A stretch of DNA of 64,000 nucleotides. Source: Pauljensenia sp018375675 (lineage in GTDB: Bacteria; Actinomycetota; Actinomycetes; Actinomycetales; Actinomycetaceae). Positions 33,252 to 41,847 of this stretch are shown one piece after another. Under the pieces are notes generated by a model. The model did not search any database and had not been told where the DNA came from. It was given only the letters and a program-made list of their open reading frames with translations. Location of the stretch: contig JAPWAE010000008.1 in NCBI GenBank assembly GCA_041432705.1, positions 1 through 64,000 of the forward strand, written 5' to 3'. How positions within the stretch are numbered: position 1 is the stretch's first letter; every line of letters starts with the position of its first letter. Position numbers and translations under genes: made by a program.

Positions 33252-34679
33252 TCAGCCGCGCAGGGAAGCGACGTAGGAGTCGATGCGCTGCGAGGAATCC
33301 TCGGGGGTGAAGCCCGCGGCCTTGATCTTCGTCAGGTCCAGGACGGAGGACAGCGGGCGTGGAGCCACCTCGCGGCCCGCGAAGTACTCCTCCGTCGTCA
33401 CCTCGGAAACATCCTCCGGATTGCGGCCGCACAGCTCGAACACGCGCTTGGCGACCTGCGCCCAGCTCATGACCGGGCCCTCGCCCGACAGGTTGTAGGT
33501 GCCAAACGGGGCATCGCTGGTCAGTAGGTGAATGATGCCCTTGGCCAGGTCGGAGGTGAAGGTCAGGCGACCCACCTGGTCGGACACGACCGAGGGGGAA
33601 GTGCCCTGATCTGCCAGGGATGCCATGGTCTTCAGGAAGTTCTTGCCATCGCCCACAACCCAGGAGGTGCGCACGATGTAGTGCTTGGGTGTCGAGGCCA
33701 CAGCGGCGTCGCCGCCCGCCTTCGACTGGCCGTATGCGCCCAGGGGAGAGGGGGCCTCGTCCTCGACGTGCACGTCCTGCGTGCCGTCGAAGACGTACTC
33801 CGTCGAGATGTGAACCATTGTCGCACCGTGAGCCGTCGCCTCGCGGGCGAGGACCGCCGGGCCCGTCGAGTTCGCCTGCCAGGTCGCACGGCGACCCTCG
33901 GGTGTCTCAGCGCCGTCCACGTTGGTCCACGCCGCAGCGTTGATCACCACGTCGATGTCGTCCCACGGCAGTGCGGCCACCTGCTCGGCGTCGGAAATCG
34001 ACACCTCGGGCAGGTCCACGCCCGTCACCGTGAAGCCGGCCTCGGGCAGGGCGCGCATGAGCTCGCGGCCCAGCTGGCCGTTCGCGCCCGTCACGAGCGC
34101 GCGGCGACCCACGGGAGCCGGGGCAGGGAAGGGGGTCACGTCCGCCATGCGCGGGTGTGCCTTGTCCTTGTCGGACAGGATGGCGCGCTCGAGCGGGATC
34201 GGCCAATCCACGGCCGCCGTCTCGTCAGCCAGGTTTAGGAAGGTGTAGCGCGCGTCCGGCGACCAGTGGTCGTTCACCAGGTAGGTGTAGGCCGTGTTCG
34301 GCTCCAGGGTCTGGTAGGAGTTACCCACGCCCTTGGGGACGAACACCGCGACGCCCGGATCGATGATCGTCGTGTAGACGGTGCCAAAGGAGGGCCCCTC
34401 GCGCAGGTCCACCCACGCGCCGAACACGCGGCCGGTTGCGACCGACACGAACTTGTCCCACGGCTCCGCGTGAATGCCGCGCGTCACCCCGACCTCGTCG
34501 TTGAACGAGATGTTGTTCTGCACGGGCTGGAAATCCGGCAGGCCCAGCGCGACCATCTTCTCGCGCTGCCAATTCTCCTTGAACCAGCCTCGGTTATCGC
34601 CGTGAACAGTCAGATCAATGCGCAAAAAGCCGGGGATCGGCGTGGTCGTAATCCCCAGGGGCTTAGCGGTGGGCGCCAT
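33252..34679 (-). CDS. Bifunctional dTDP-4-dehydrorhamnose 3,5-epimerase / reductase (RmlC-RmlD fusion)
   Basis: A 475-residue fusion for the last two steps of dTDP-L-rhamnose synthesis. Residues 1-185 are an RmlC cupin with catalytic His70 in TRGIHAEPWDKF and a late Tyr-containing AYTYLVNDHWSP segment. Residues about 193-475 are an RmlD short-chain reductase: VTGANGQLGRELM, STEYVFDG, YGQSKAGGD (Tyr-Lys pair) and DQVGRLTFTSDLA. The ATG has an AAGGAAG ribosome-binding site. It is divergent from rmlA; rmlB is not in this window. Confidence 0.93.
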   Translation of the reverse strand: MAPTAKPLGITTTPIPGFLRIDLTVHGDNRGWFKENWQREKMVALGLPDFQPVQNNISFNDEVGVTRGIHAEPWDKFVSVATGRVFGAWVDLREGPSFGTVYTTIIDPGVAVFVPKGVGNSYQTLEPNTAYTYLVNDHWSPDARYTFLNLADETAAVDWPIPLERAILSDKDKAHPRMADVTPFPAPAPVGRRALVTGANGQLGRELMRALPEAGFTVTGVDLPEVSISDAEQVAALPWDDIDVVINAAAWTNVDGAETPEGRRATWQANSTGPAVLAREATAHGATMVHISTEYVFDGTQDVHVEDEAPSPLGAYGQSKAGGDAAVASTPKHYIVRTSWVVGDGKNFLKTMASLADQGTSPSVVSDQVGRLTFTSDLAKGIIHLLTSDAPFGTYNLSGEGPVMSWAQVAKRVFELCGRNPEDVSEVTTEEYFAGREVAPRPLSSVLDLTKIKAAGFTPEDSSQRIDSYVASLRG

Positions 34680-34800
34680 GGTTCTTCCTTACGTGCGTGG
34701 TTTTTGTGCGGACGCAACATTCCATACAAATACTATCCGATCTGCACCCCTGCGGCGGTGTGCGCCGCCCCATGGGCGCGCGCGGGCGCAAAGTTGTGGA

Positions 34801-34830
34801 AAAATACTGTTCTATAGGGATAATTGTCAA
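34801..34830 (-). promoter_or_regulatory. Promoter candidate for rmlCD
   Basis: On the minus strand a perfect TTGACA (34830-34825) is followed after 18 bp by TATTTT (34806-34801). Transcription would give a leader of about 115 nt before rmlCD. The plus strand in the same stretch has GATAAT (34819-34824), a possible rmlA -10. Confidence 0.45.
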
Positions 34831-34874
34831 CGACGCGCGACCCACACGAGGACGCGCCGGGAAGCGGAGGCAAC

Positions 34875-35747
34875 ATGAAAGGCATCATCCTGGCGGGCGG
34901 CTCGGGCACCCGTCTGAACCCGATTACGCTGGGGACATCGAAGCAGCTCGTCCCCGTCTACGACAAGCCGATGATCTACTACCCGCTGTCGACCCTCATG
35001 CTGGCGGGCATTTCTGAGGTCCTTGTCATCACGACCCCTCACGACGCTCCGTCGTTCCACCGCCTGCTCGGCGATGGCAGCCAGCTCGGCGTCAACATCT
35101 CCTACGCTGTCCAGCACGAGCCCAACGGCCTCGCGCAGGCTTTCGTGCTCGGCGCCGATCACGTGGGCAACGACAGCGCCGCCCTGGTCCTGGGCGACAA
35201 CATCTTCTACGGCCCCGGCATGGGCGCGCAGCTGCGCCGCCACGTCGACCCCGACGGTGGTGCCGTCTTCGCCTACCACGTGTCCAACCCGCGTGAGTAC
35301 GGCGTCGTGGAATTCGACGAGGAGTTCAACGCGCTGTCCATCGAGGAGAAGCCTGAGCACCCCAAGTCGAACTACGCGGTGCCCGGCCTGTACTTCTACG
35401 ACAACGATGTGGTCGAGATTGCCCGCAACCTCAAGCCGAGCGCGCGCGGCGAGTACGAGATCACCGACGTGAACCGCTCATACCTCGAGGCTGGCAAACT
35501 CAAGGTCGAGGTTCTCCCGCGCGGTACCGCGTGGCTCGACACTGGCACGTTCGACTCCCTCGCTGACGCCACCGCCTTCGTGCGCACGGTCGAAGCCCGC
35601 CAGGGCATGAAGATCGGCGCTCCCGAAGAGGTCGCGTGGCGCATGGGCTTCATCGACGATGAGGGGCTGCGCCAGCGCGCCGAGCCCCTGGTCAAGTCCG
35701 GTTACGGCGCTTACCTGCTCGAGCTGCTTGAGCGAGAGGGTCGCTGA
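34875..35747 (+). CDS. rmlA: Glucose-1-phosphate thymidylyltransferase
   Basis: A 290-residue nucleotidyltransferase that makes dTDP-glucose from glucose 1-phosphate and dTTP, the first step to dTDP-rhamnose. It has ILAGGSGTRLNPITLG, STLMLAGISEVLVIT, LGDNIFYG, SIEEKPEHPKSNYAVPGLYFYDNDVV and RGTAWLDTGTFDSL, all typical of RmlA. The ATG at 34875 has a GCGGAGG ribosome-binding site. It directly abuts the glycosyltransferase gene downstream. Confidence 0.96.
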   Translation: MKGIILAGGSGTRLNPITLGTSKQLVPVYDKPMIYYPLSTLMLAGISEVLVITTPHDAPSFHRLLGDGSQLGVNISYAVQHEPNGLAQAFVLGADHVGNDSAALVLGDNIFYGPGMGAQLRRHVDPDGGAVFAYHVSNPREYGVVEFDEEFNALSIEEKPEHPKSNYAVPGLYFYDNDVVEIARNLKPSARGEYEITDVNRSYLEAGKLKVEVLPRGTAWLDTGTFDSLADATAFVRTVEARQGMKIGAPEEVAWRMGFIDDEGLRQRAEPLVKSGYGAYLLELLEREGR

Positions 35748-36503
35748 GTGAGCCGTCCCAGTGCTCAGTCCCGCCTGCTCATCGTCATTCCCGCGTGGAA
35801 TGAGGAGGAGGTGCTCGGTGATGTCCTCGAGATGGTGAAGGCTGAGAAGCCTTCCTTCGCGGACATCCTCGTGGTCTCCGACGGGTCGACGGACGCGACC
35901 GCCGATATCGCGCGCGCCGCGGGCGTGGCCGTCCTCGACCTGCCGCTCAACCTGGGGGTCGGTGGCGCGATGCGCGCCGGCTTCCAGTACGCGCGGCGCG
36001 TGGGCTACGAGTATGCGTGTCAGCTCGACGCGGACGGCCAGCACGATCCGCGCGAAATTGAGACGCTCATCGAGACGGCCTCGAGCGAGCACGCGGACGT
36101 TGTGATCGGCTCGCGTTTCGCGGGTAAGGGGAATTACCACGCGAGAGGCCCGCGCAAGTGGGCGATGAACCTCTTCTCGTTCATCCTCTCGCGCGTGTGT
36201 GAGACCCACCTGAGCGATACGACCAGCGGGTTTAAGCTCTACGGCCCCCGTGCGCTCGCGCTGTTCGCGCACAACTACCCGGCCGAGTACCTGGGTGACA
36301 CGATCGGTGCGCTCGTCATTGCGGCGCGCTCGCACCTGGTCGTGCGCGAGGTCGGCGTGCAGATGCACCCGCGCGCGGGCGGTGAGCCCTCCCATAATCC
36401 GATCAAATCGGCGCTCTTCCTGGTGCGTGCGACGATGGCCCTCGCGGTCTCCCTGTCGCGCCCCGGCGAGAAGGTCGCCCCGGCGCCGGAGGAGACCGCA
36501 TGA
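35748..36503 (+). CDS. Family 2 glycosyltransferase, polyprenyl-phosphate sugar type
   Basis: A 251-residue GT-A enzyme with LLIVIPAWNEEEV, VVSDGSTDATADIA, LGVGGAMRAGFQYA, and QLDADGQHDP (DxD). A later DTTSGFKLYGPRAL and MHPRAGGEPSHNPI fit polyprenyl-phosphate glycosyltransferases. It starts with GTG right after the rmlA stop and overlaps a DUF2304 gene by 4 bases, the second such pair in the window. Given its neighbours it may prime or extend a rhamnose-containing polymer (inference). Confidence 0.87.
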   Translation: MSRPSAQSRLLIVIPAWNEEEVLGDVLEMVKAEKPSFADILVVSDGSTDATADIARAAGVAVLDLPLNLGVGGAMRAGFQYARRVGYEYACQLDADGQHDPREIETLIETASSEHADVVIGSRFAGKGNYHARGPRKWAMNLFSFILSRVCETHLSDTTSGFKLYGPRALALFAHNYPAEYLGDTIGALVIAARSHLVVREVGVQMHPRAGGEPSHNPIKSALFLVRATMALAVSLSRPGEKVAPAPEETA

Positions 36504-36892
36504 GCCCCACGTACGTGCTTGGACTGGTGTTCGCGATCATCATCCTGGTGATGGTGTTCGTCAAGATGCGTAACTCGGGTCTGAAGGAACGCTACGGCCT
36601 GTGGTGGTATTGCATCGCCTTCTTTACGGCGCTGCTGTCCATCTTCCCGCCGATCCTGAAGTGGAGCGCGATGCAGCTGGGCGTCGTCGTCCCGCTGAAC
36701 CTCGGCTTCTTCGTCGCGGGTGTGGTGCTGCTGCTCCTGTCACTGCGTTTCTCGGTGGACCTGTCGCGCTCAGATGAGGATCGTCGTCGCCTGACCGAGG
36801 AGGCCGCGATCCTGCGCCTGCAGGTGGAGGATCTGCAGCGCCGCGTTGATGCTCTTGAGGCCTCCCGTCAGGGGGACGGTCAGTCTCGCTGA
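36500..36892 (+). CDS. DUF2304 small membrane protein
   Basis: A 130-residue protein with three membrane helices (about 4-24, 35-55, 65-88) and a C-terminal coiled coil (RRRLTEEAAILRLQVEDLQ). As with the gene at 17312-17782 it overlaps a GT2 gene (ATGA) and is probably an activating membrane partner of it, by analogy with mycobacterial Rv3632. The two DUF2304 proteins differ in their tails, which suggests each is specific to its glycosyltransferase. Confidence 0.8.
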   Translation: MSPTYVLGLVFAIIILVMVFVKMRNSGLKERYGLWWYCIAFFTALLSIFPPILKWSAMQLGVVVPLNLGFFVAGVVLLLLSLRFSVDLSRSDEDRRRLTEEAAILRLQVEDLQRRVDALEASRQGDGQSR

Positions 36893-36921
36893 GGCGCGCG
36901 CTTTCACGACAATTAACGAGG

Positions 36922-36957
36922 CCGGGGCCCGTCAGGTGGAAACCTGACGGGCCCCGG
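36922..36957. terminator. Bidirectional perfect 16-bp hairpin (GAGGCCGGGG family)
   Basis: CCGGGGCCCGTCAGGT (36922-36937) pairs perfectly with 36942-36957 around a GGAA loop. It is preceded by AACGAGG and followed by TTCTC, and lies between convergent transcription units. Confidence 0.8.
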
Positions 36958-37010
36958 TTCTCGGCATGGGAGCGCTCCAGGGTGGTCGGTCCGCGGGCGG
37001 AGCGGCGCGG

Positions 37011-38186
37011 TTAGCGCAGCAGCGTGCCGTCGGGGCCGAGGCTGAGGCGCTCGGTGGGGGCGGCGGGGTCGACCTCGCCCTCGGTGAGCTTGCGCTTAAG
37101 TGCGGAGGCCGGGCGCGACACGGGGACGGTGGGCTCGTTGGAGTCGTCGTCGGTGTCTGCGGCGCTCGGAGTCGGCTCCGAGACCTCGATCGGCGAGGCC
37201 GAGGGGGACTCGACCGGGGTTAGGGAAATGCGAGCCCCCATCGCGGAGGCGTGCGAGGGCAGCAGGGGTTCGCCGTCCAGGTCCTTGGCCAGGTCGTCGA
37301 GCATCGCGCGGGCCTCCTCGACGATGGAGGAGTCTTCGGCGTGCAGGCCGTGCACGAGCCAGCGCACGAGCGCGATCTCGGACAGGAGCTGGGCGCGCGT
37401 GAAGACGTGCAGGTCAGTGGCACGCCGTTCGTGGCCGTAGGTCTCGCGGAAACGGTCGAGGAACGCATCGGAGGCGGTGGCCTGGACCCATGCGATGTCG
37501 AGGGCAGGATCTCCCACGTGCGCGCTGGTCCAGCCGCCGATCGCCAGGAGCGAGCCGCGCTTGACGGACAGGCAGCGCTCCTGGATGTCACCGTGGATGG
37601 GCGCGGAGGGGAAGCGCCACAGGGACACGTCCTCGAGGGCTGCCTCCCAGCGGCTCCACAGGGCGGCGGGGATGGCGACTTCGCGGGCAGCCTCATCGAG
37701 GAGGGCGAGGTTGCGGTCGCGGCACTCGATGGCCGTGTAGGTGGGCAGACCGATCGAGGAGAAGACGGTCTCGGGGAGGTTGTGCAGGGCCGCGAGGGCG
37801 CGTCCGAGGGAAGCGGGCAGTAGGGGGTCGGTGTCGAGGTCCTCGTCGGTGGGGGCGGTACCGCCCGGGTCACGGTGGACGTAGACGGAGCCGCCGCCGC
37901 TGGTCTTTACCTGGCCCGCCAGGCGGGGCACGTCGAAGGGGATGTAGTCGTGGTCGTGTGCCTGTCCGAGCCGGTCCAGGATGCCGGAGGTCGCCTCGAG
38001 TGCGGGTCCGGAGACCTCCTCGTGGGGGCAGGTGACGATCCAGCGGTGTCCGGCGGCGTCTTCGATGCCGGTCACGGTGGAGAGCTCGTCGCTGTAGGTG
38101 GGCGGGCGCAGGGCGGTGACGCGCATGCCGGGGACGGCTGCGGTGGCCAGGGCTGCCAGTTCGAGGGGGCTCTTGCGGGAGGTCAT
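37011..38186 (-). CDS. APH-fold phosphotransferase-like protein with degenerate active site
   Basis: A 391-residue aminoglycoside-phosphotransferase-fold protein. The Brenner motif starts normally (IHGD) but the conserved Asn is Cys (HGDIQERC), and the metal-binding Asp of the usual IDW motif is Gly (AIGGWTSAHVGDPALDIAW). Loss of both ligands makes phosphotransfer doubtful, so it may be a pseudokinase. The last 90 residues are Ser/Thr/Pro-rich and disordered. The ATG has TACGTT 6 nt upstream (leaderless). Proteins of this family are often annotated as macrolide 2'-phosphotransferases; resistance is not supported here. Confidence 0.75.
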   Translation of the reverse strand: MTSRKSPLELAALATAAVPGMRVTALRPPTYSDELSTVTGIEDAAGHRWIVTCPHEEVSGPALEATSGILDRLGQAHDHDYIPFDVPRLAGQVKTSGGGSVYVHRDPGGTAPTDEDLDTDPLLPASLGRALAALHNLPETVFSSIGLPTYTAIECRDRNLALLDEAAREVAIPAALWSRWEAALEDVSLWRFPSAPIHGDIQERCLSVKRGSLLAIGGWTSAHVGDPALDIAWVQATASDAFLDRFRETYGHERRATDLHVFTRAQLLSEIALVRWLVHGLHAEDSSIVEEARAMLDDLAKDLDGEPLLPSHASAMGARISLTPVESPSASPIEVSEPTPSAADTDDDSNEPTVPVSRPASALKRKLTEGEVDPAAPTERLSLGPDGTLLR

Positions 38187-38192
38187 TGCCTT

Positions 38193-38198
38193 AACGTA
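38193..38198 (-). promoter_or_regulatory. -10 box for the APH-like gene, 6 nt before ATG
   Basis: TACGTT on the minus strand is separated from the ATG at 38186 by AAGGCA. Confidence 0.4.
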
Positions 38199-38264
38199 TC
38201 GCGGCCTGGGGCCGGGCGCTTCTCCCCGCGCGGGCGTCAGGAGGATTGAACGGATGTGGGTTTG

Positions 38265-38321
38265 CTCCTTGCTGAAAAACTCTGTTACTTTCGACACATT
38301 GGCTTGGTCTGTAGCAAGGAG
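38265..38321 (+). promoter_or_regulatory. Inverted repeat that would sequester the tadA ribosome-binding site
   Basis: CTCCTTGCT (38265-38273) is the exact complement of AGCAAGGAG (38313-38321), which contains the tadA Shine-Dalgarno sequence. If both arms are transcribed, the hairpin would block translation of tadA. Confidence 0.4.
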
Positions 38322-38329
38322 GCGCAGCG

Positions 38330-39544
38330 ATGGAAGCCACGACGCGCGCACTCGCCGCACGGGTGCGTGAGGACTTAGCCGCGAGCGGAGTCGACGCGGC
38401 CCGAGACCCTCGATCCGTGCGTCTGCTCATTCATCGCGCCATCGACCGTTTCGCACCCGACCTGCTGCCCGCGGCCCGCGAGCAGGCCGAAGCGGACCTC
38501 ATGGACGACATCTGCGGTCTGGGCCCGCTTCAGGCGCTCATGGACGATCCCTCGGTCGAGGAAATCTGGATCAATGCAGCCTCGCGCGTGTTCGTGGCCC
38601 GTTCGGGTGTCGCCGAGCTGACCAGCCTCATCCTCACGGACGAGGACGTGCGCACCCTCGTCGAGCGCATGCTCCACCACTCCGGGCGCAGGCTCGATCT
38701 GTCCAGTCCCTTCGTGGATGCGATGCTCGCGGGAGGGGAGCGCCTCCACGTCGTCATTCCGCCCGTCACGGGATCGTCGTGGAGCGTCAATATCCGCAAG
38801 CACATCCAGCGCGCTCGCACCCTGGATGACCTGGTAGCGGTCGACATGCTCGCTCCTCCGATGAGGGATTTTTTGGCGGCCGCCGTCTCCGTGGGGCTCT
38901 CCGTCCTCGTCTCGGGCGGCACGCAGGCCGGTAAGACGACGCTCCTGCGCGCGCTCGCGGGGGAGCTGCCCAGGTCGCGCCGCGTCATCTCCTGCGAGGA
39001 GGTGTTCGAGCTGGGCCTGGCCAACTGGGACCACGTCGCGATGCAGACGCGCCCGGCCGGTGCGGAGGGAACGGGCGAGATCACGCTGCGCGACCTCGTG
39101 CGCGAATCGCTGCGTATGCGCCCCGAGTACCTGATCGTCGGCGAAGTCCGAGGCCCCGAAGCCCTCGATCTGCTGGTGGCCCTCAATGCGGGCGTGCCGG
39201 GCATGGCGACCGTGCACGCGAACTCGGCCCGCGAGGCCCTCGACAAGCTCTCGATCCTGCCGCTCCTGGCGGGGGAGAACGTGACGACGGGGTTCGTCAC
39301 CCCGACCCTGGCCTCGTCCATCGATCTCGTGTGTCACGTCGAGCGGGGCGCGGACGGACAGCGCCACGTCGCCGAGATCATGGCGGTCCCGGGGCGCGTC
39401 GAAGGAAATCGGATCGAGACTGCCACCCTTTTTCGCTTCGATGGGCACAGGTGTGTCCGAGGTGCGGGCGGCCTCGACCTGCACGATCGTTTTGCTGCCG
39501 CCGGCTTTGACCTCGCATCCCTCCTGGATTGGGGACCGGCGTGA
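38330..39544 (+). CDS. tadA: Tad/Flp pilus assembly ATPase
   Basis: A 404-residue secretion ATPase of the CpaF/TadA family that powers Tad pilus assembly from the cytoplasm. It has the N-terminal helical domain ending LGPLQALMDDPSVEEIWIN, Walker A GGTQAGKTTLL, an SCEEVFEL Asp/Glu box, Walker B-like YLIVGEVRGPEALDLL and the MATVHANSAREAL His box. The ATG has an AAGGAGG ribosome-binding site. It is the first gene of a compact tadA-B-C-flp-TadE locus; no TadZ-type gene precedes it. Confidence 0.94.
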   Translation: MEATTRALAARVREDLAASGVDAARDPRSVRLLIHRAIDRFAPDLLPAAREQAEADLMDDICGLGPLQALMDDPSVEEIWINAASRVFVARSGVAELTSLILTDEDVRTLVERMLHHSGRRLDLSSPFVDAMLAGGERLHVVIPPVTGSSWSVNIRKHIQRARTLDDLVAVDMLAPPMRDFLAAAVSVGLSVLVSGGTQAGKTTLLRALAGELPRSRRVISCEEVFELGLANWDHVAMQTRPAGAEGTGEITLRDLVRESLRMRPEYLIVGEVRGPEALDLLVALNAGVPGMATVHANSAREALDKLSILPLLAGENVTTGFVTPTLASSIDLVCHVERGADGQRHVAEIMAVPGRVEGNRIETATLFRFDGHRCVRGAGGLDLHDRFAAAGFDLASLLDWGPA

Positions 39545-40407
39545 TCGCGATCGTGTGCGGGCTCGTGTTCGGGATCGGCCTCGTCATGGCCGTGTCCCCC
39601 TGGTTCACGCCGCCCCCGGCCTGGCGGCCGTGGGGGCCGTGGAAGCGCCTGCGCGAGGATGTTGCCCGTGCTCGCATCCCCGGATTGACGGCCCTGCGCC
39701 TCATCGCCCTAAGCCTCGGAGTCGGAATCGTCGTCGCGCTCGCCATCCTGGTTGTCACGGGAGCCTGGCCCGTCGCCCTCATCGTCTCCGTCGGCGTCGC
39801 GTTCCTGCCCTACGCGTGGGTTGTCTCCCGCCTCGGCGCGCACGCGAAAACCGTGAGGGCTGCCTGGCCCGAGGTTATTGACGCCATGGTGTCCGGCGTG
39901 CGCGCGGGCACTGCGCTGCCCCAGGTGCTCTGCGACCTGGCCGAGGAGGGGCCCATCCCCGTGCGCTTCGCCTTCGAAGCCTTCTCGCGGGATTACAGCG
40001 CTAATGGCCGTTTCGAGCTCGCTCTGGACACGATGAAAGAAACGGTCGCCGACCCCGTCGCCGACCGCATCGTCGAGGCGCTGCGCATCGCTCGATCCGT
40101 GGGTGGGGCGGACCTGACGCGCCTGCTTCAAGACCTCGCCTCGCTCCTGCGCGAGGATGCGCGGGTGCGCGGAGAACTTGAGGCGCGTCAATCCTGGACG
40201 GTTGGCGCTGCTCGTCTCGGCCTCGCGGCCCCCTGGGTCGTCCTGCTCCTCCTGTCGGGAGGTGGGGCGAGTGCGAGCGTCTGGAACTCGCCGGGCGGTA
40301 TCGCCGTCCTGTGCTCGGGGGCCGGCATCTGCGTCATCGCTTACCTGATCATGAAGGCCATGGGGCGCCTGAGCGTCGACCCGAGGAACCTTGGGGGTGT
40401 GCGATGA
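39541..40407 (+). CDS. tadB: Tad pilus inner-membrane protein TadB
   Basis: A 288-residue type II secretion F-domain protein, part of the inner-membrane platform on which the TadA ATPase acts. Two N-terminal membrane helices (about 2-20 and 58-95), a cytoplasmic F domain with GVRAGTALPQVLCDLAEEGPIP, and two C-terminal helices are visible. I chose the GTG at 39541, which overlaps the tadA stop (GTGA), over an upstream TTG. It overlaps tadC by ATGA. Confidence 0.88.
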   Translation: MIAIVCGLVFGIGLVMAVSPWFTPPPAWRPWGPWKRLREDVARARIPGLTALRLIALSLGVGIVVALAILVVTGAWPVALIVSVGVAFLPYAWVVSRLGAHAKTVRAAWPEVIDAMVSGVRAGTALPQVLCDLAEEGPIPVRFAFEAFSRDYSANGRFELALDTMKETVADPVADRIVEALRIARSVGGADLTRLLQDLASLLREDARVRGELEARQSWTVGAARLGLAAPWVVLLLLSGGGASASVWNSPGGIAVLCSGAGICVIAYLIMKAMGRLSVDPRNLGGVR

Positions 40408-41300
40408 ATCCGTGGGCACTGCGAGCTCTCGACCTGGCTGTCGCCCTCATCGCCGGTGCTGGCCTCGTCCTCATCTTGGTCGCCGTCCTCGCGCGCCGCC
40501 CCTCCTTCGCTGACCGCGTCGCGCAGGGGCGCGTGCAGGAGCGCGCACCCTCCGCAATTGCCGCGTGGGCGCGCCGCGTGAGCGCCTCCGCTCTCGATTC
40601 TCTTGGATCCACCAGTGAATCCGTGGCCCGTAGGCTCGCCCTGGCCGGTATGAACACGGACGTGTCCCTCTTCCGGCTGCGCCAGGCGGTTGCGGGGGTC
40701 GCAGGCCTCGTCGCCGCATGCGCCCTCGTTTCCGCGCGCCACGCCTCCTCCCTGCGCGCCTCCCTCATTCCCCTGTGCGCCTGCGCGCTCGTCGGCATCC
40801 TCCTCGGGGTTGCCGGCATGGACCGCTTCCTCACCATGCGCGCACACGCCCGACAGCGCGCGATTGACGCCGCCGTGCCCGACTGCTCTGAACTCCTCGC
40901 ACTCGCGGTGGCCGCCGGCGAGTCGATCCCCGCCGCCATCGAGCGTGTCTCCGGGTGCGCGGGAGGCCCCCTTGGGGCAGAGCTCTGGCTGACCGCCGGG
41001 CACATCCGTAACGGCACTCCCTCCGTGCGTGCTCTCGCCGACCTCGTCGAGCGCACCGAATCCCCAGCCCTCACGCGCCTGAGTCGCACGCTCACCACGG
41101 CGATCGATCGCGGCTCGCCCCTGGCCTCGGTCCTGCACGATCAGGCCCGGGATCAGCGCGAACGCTCCCTCGCCGCCCTCATGGAAGAGGGTGGGCGACG
41201 CGAGATTGCGATGCTCCTGCCCGTCGTCTTCCTCATCCTGCCCGTTACCGTCATGTTCGCCCTCTACCCGGGGCTTATCGCCCTGGATTTCACCCCGTGA
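40404..41300 (+). CDS. tadC: Tad pilus inner-membrane protein TadC
   Basis: A 298-residue second F-domain membrane protein. It has an N-terminal helix (8-30), two helices around residues 92-135, the cytoplasmic F-domain with VAAGESIPAAIERVSG and a C-terminal hydrophobic helix near 272-292 (LLPVVFLILPVTVMFALYPG). It forms a platform heterodimer with TadB. The ATG overlaps the tadB stop. Confidence 0.88.
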   Translation: MNPWALRALDLAVALIAGAGLVLILVAVLARRPSFADRVAQGRVQERAPSAIAAWARRVSASALDSLGSTSESVARRLALAGMNTDVSLFRLRQAVAGVAGLVAACALVSARHASSLRASLIPLCACALVGILLGVAGMDRFLTMRAHARQRAIDAAVPDCSELLALAVAAGESIPAAIERVSGCAGGPLGAELWLTAGHIRNGTPSVRALADLVERTESPALTRLSRTLTTAIDRGSPLASVLHDQARDQRERSLAALMEEGGRREIAMLLPVVFLILPVTVMFALYPGLIALDFTP

Positions 41301-41315
41301 AGGAAGGAAACAGTC

Positions 41316-41486
41316 ATGAAGAAACTCTTTCTCAGGAAGGCTCCCCTCGGGGAACGCGGCGACGTGCCCGGGTGGGTCCTCATCACCCTCATGACGGCCG
41401 CGCTCGTTGTCCTCATCTGGGGTGTTGCCTCGGAGCGGCTCGTGGAGATCTTTAACCGTGCGATGGACTCGATTGCGGGCATCTGA
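41316..41486 (+). CDS. Flp-type pilin candidate, 56 residues
   Basis: A short gene with a GGAAGGAAA ribosome-binding site 15 bp after tadC. The protein starts MKKLFLRK, has a GERGDVPGW segment like a prepilin junction, then one hydrophobic helix (about 20-40) and an amphipathic end (LVEIFNRAMDSIAGI). Small size, location between tadC and the TadE genes and helix placement fit the major Tad pilin of Actinobacteria. The classical GxxxxEY cleavage motif is not clear, so the processing site is uncertain. Confidence 0.75.
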   Translation: MKKLFLRKAPLGERGDVPGWVLITLMTAALVVLIWGVASERLVEIFNRAMDSIAGI

Positions 41487-41847
41487 GGAGGGGTCCGAGG
41501 TCGTCTCGACGGTCCTCGTTCAGGGCCTCGTCGTCCTCGTCATCCTCCTGCTCCTTCAGCTGGCCTTCGCATCGCACGTACGCACCATGAGCGTGAGTGC
41601 GGCATCCGAGGGCGCGCGCCGTGGCGGCCTGCTCGGAGGGGATGAGGACGAGGCCCGGGCGCGCACGAGCGAACTCCTCGACTCCCTCGTGGGGGCCGCG
41701 AAGGACCGCGAGATCGCCGTGGACCGCCACAGCGACGAGGGCGTCGACGTCCTCACCGTCACCGTGCGCACGCGCCTACCGCTTGTCGGAGGACTCGGGC
41801 CGAGGTGGCTGACCGTGCGCGGGCGTGCGCTGGTGGAGGGGCCGTGA
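41458..41847 (+). CDS. TadE-family pseudopilin
   Basis: A 129-residue minor pilin-like protein with an N-terminal EEGSEVVSTVLVQ segment leading into a membrane helix (about 17-37), then ASEGARRGGLLGGDEDEA and a small extracytoplasmic beta domain. TadE proteins assist Tad pilus assembly. The start is uncertain: GTG at 41458 has a GGAG ribosome-binding site, TTG at 41473 is also possible; both overlap the pilin gene. It ends with a GTGA overlap to the next TadE gene. Confidence 0.75.
   Translation: MRWTRLRASEEGSEVVSTVLVQGLVVLVILLLLQLAFASHVRTMSVSAASEGARRGGLLGGDEDEARARTSELLDSLVGAAKDREIAVDRHSDEGVDVLTVTVRTRLPLVGGLGPRWLTVRGRALVEGP

Noticed and set aside
37011..38186. Antibiotic resistance gene (macrolide phosphotransferase)
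   Set aside because: Two catalytic ligands are missing, so resistance cannot be claimed.
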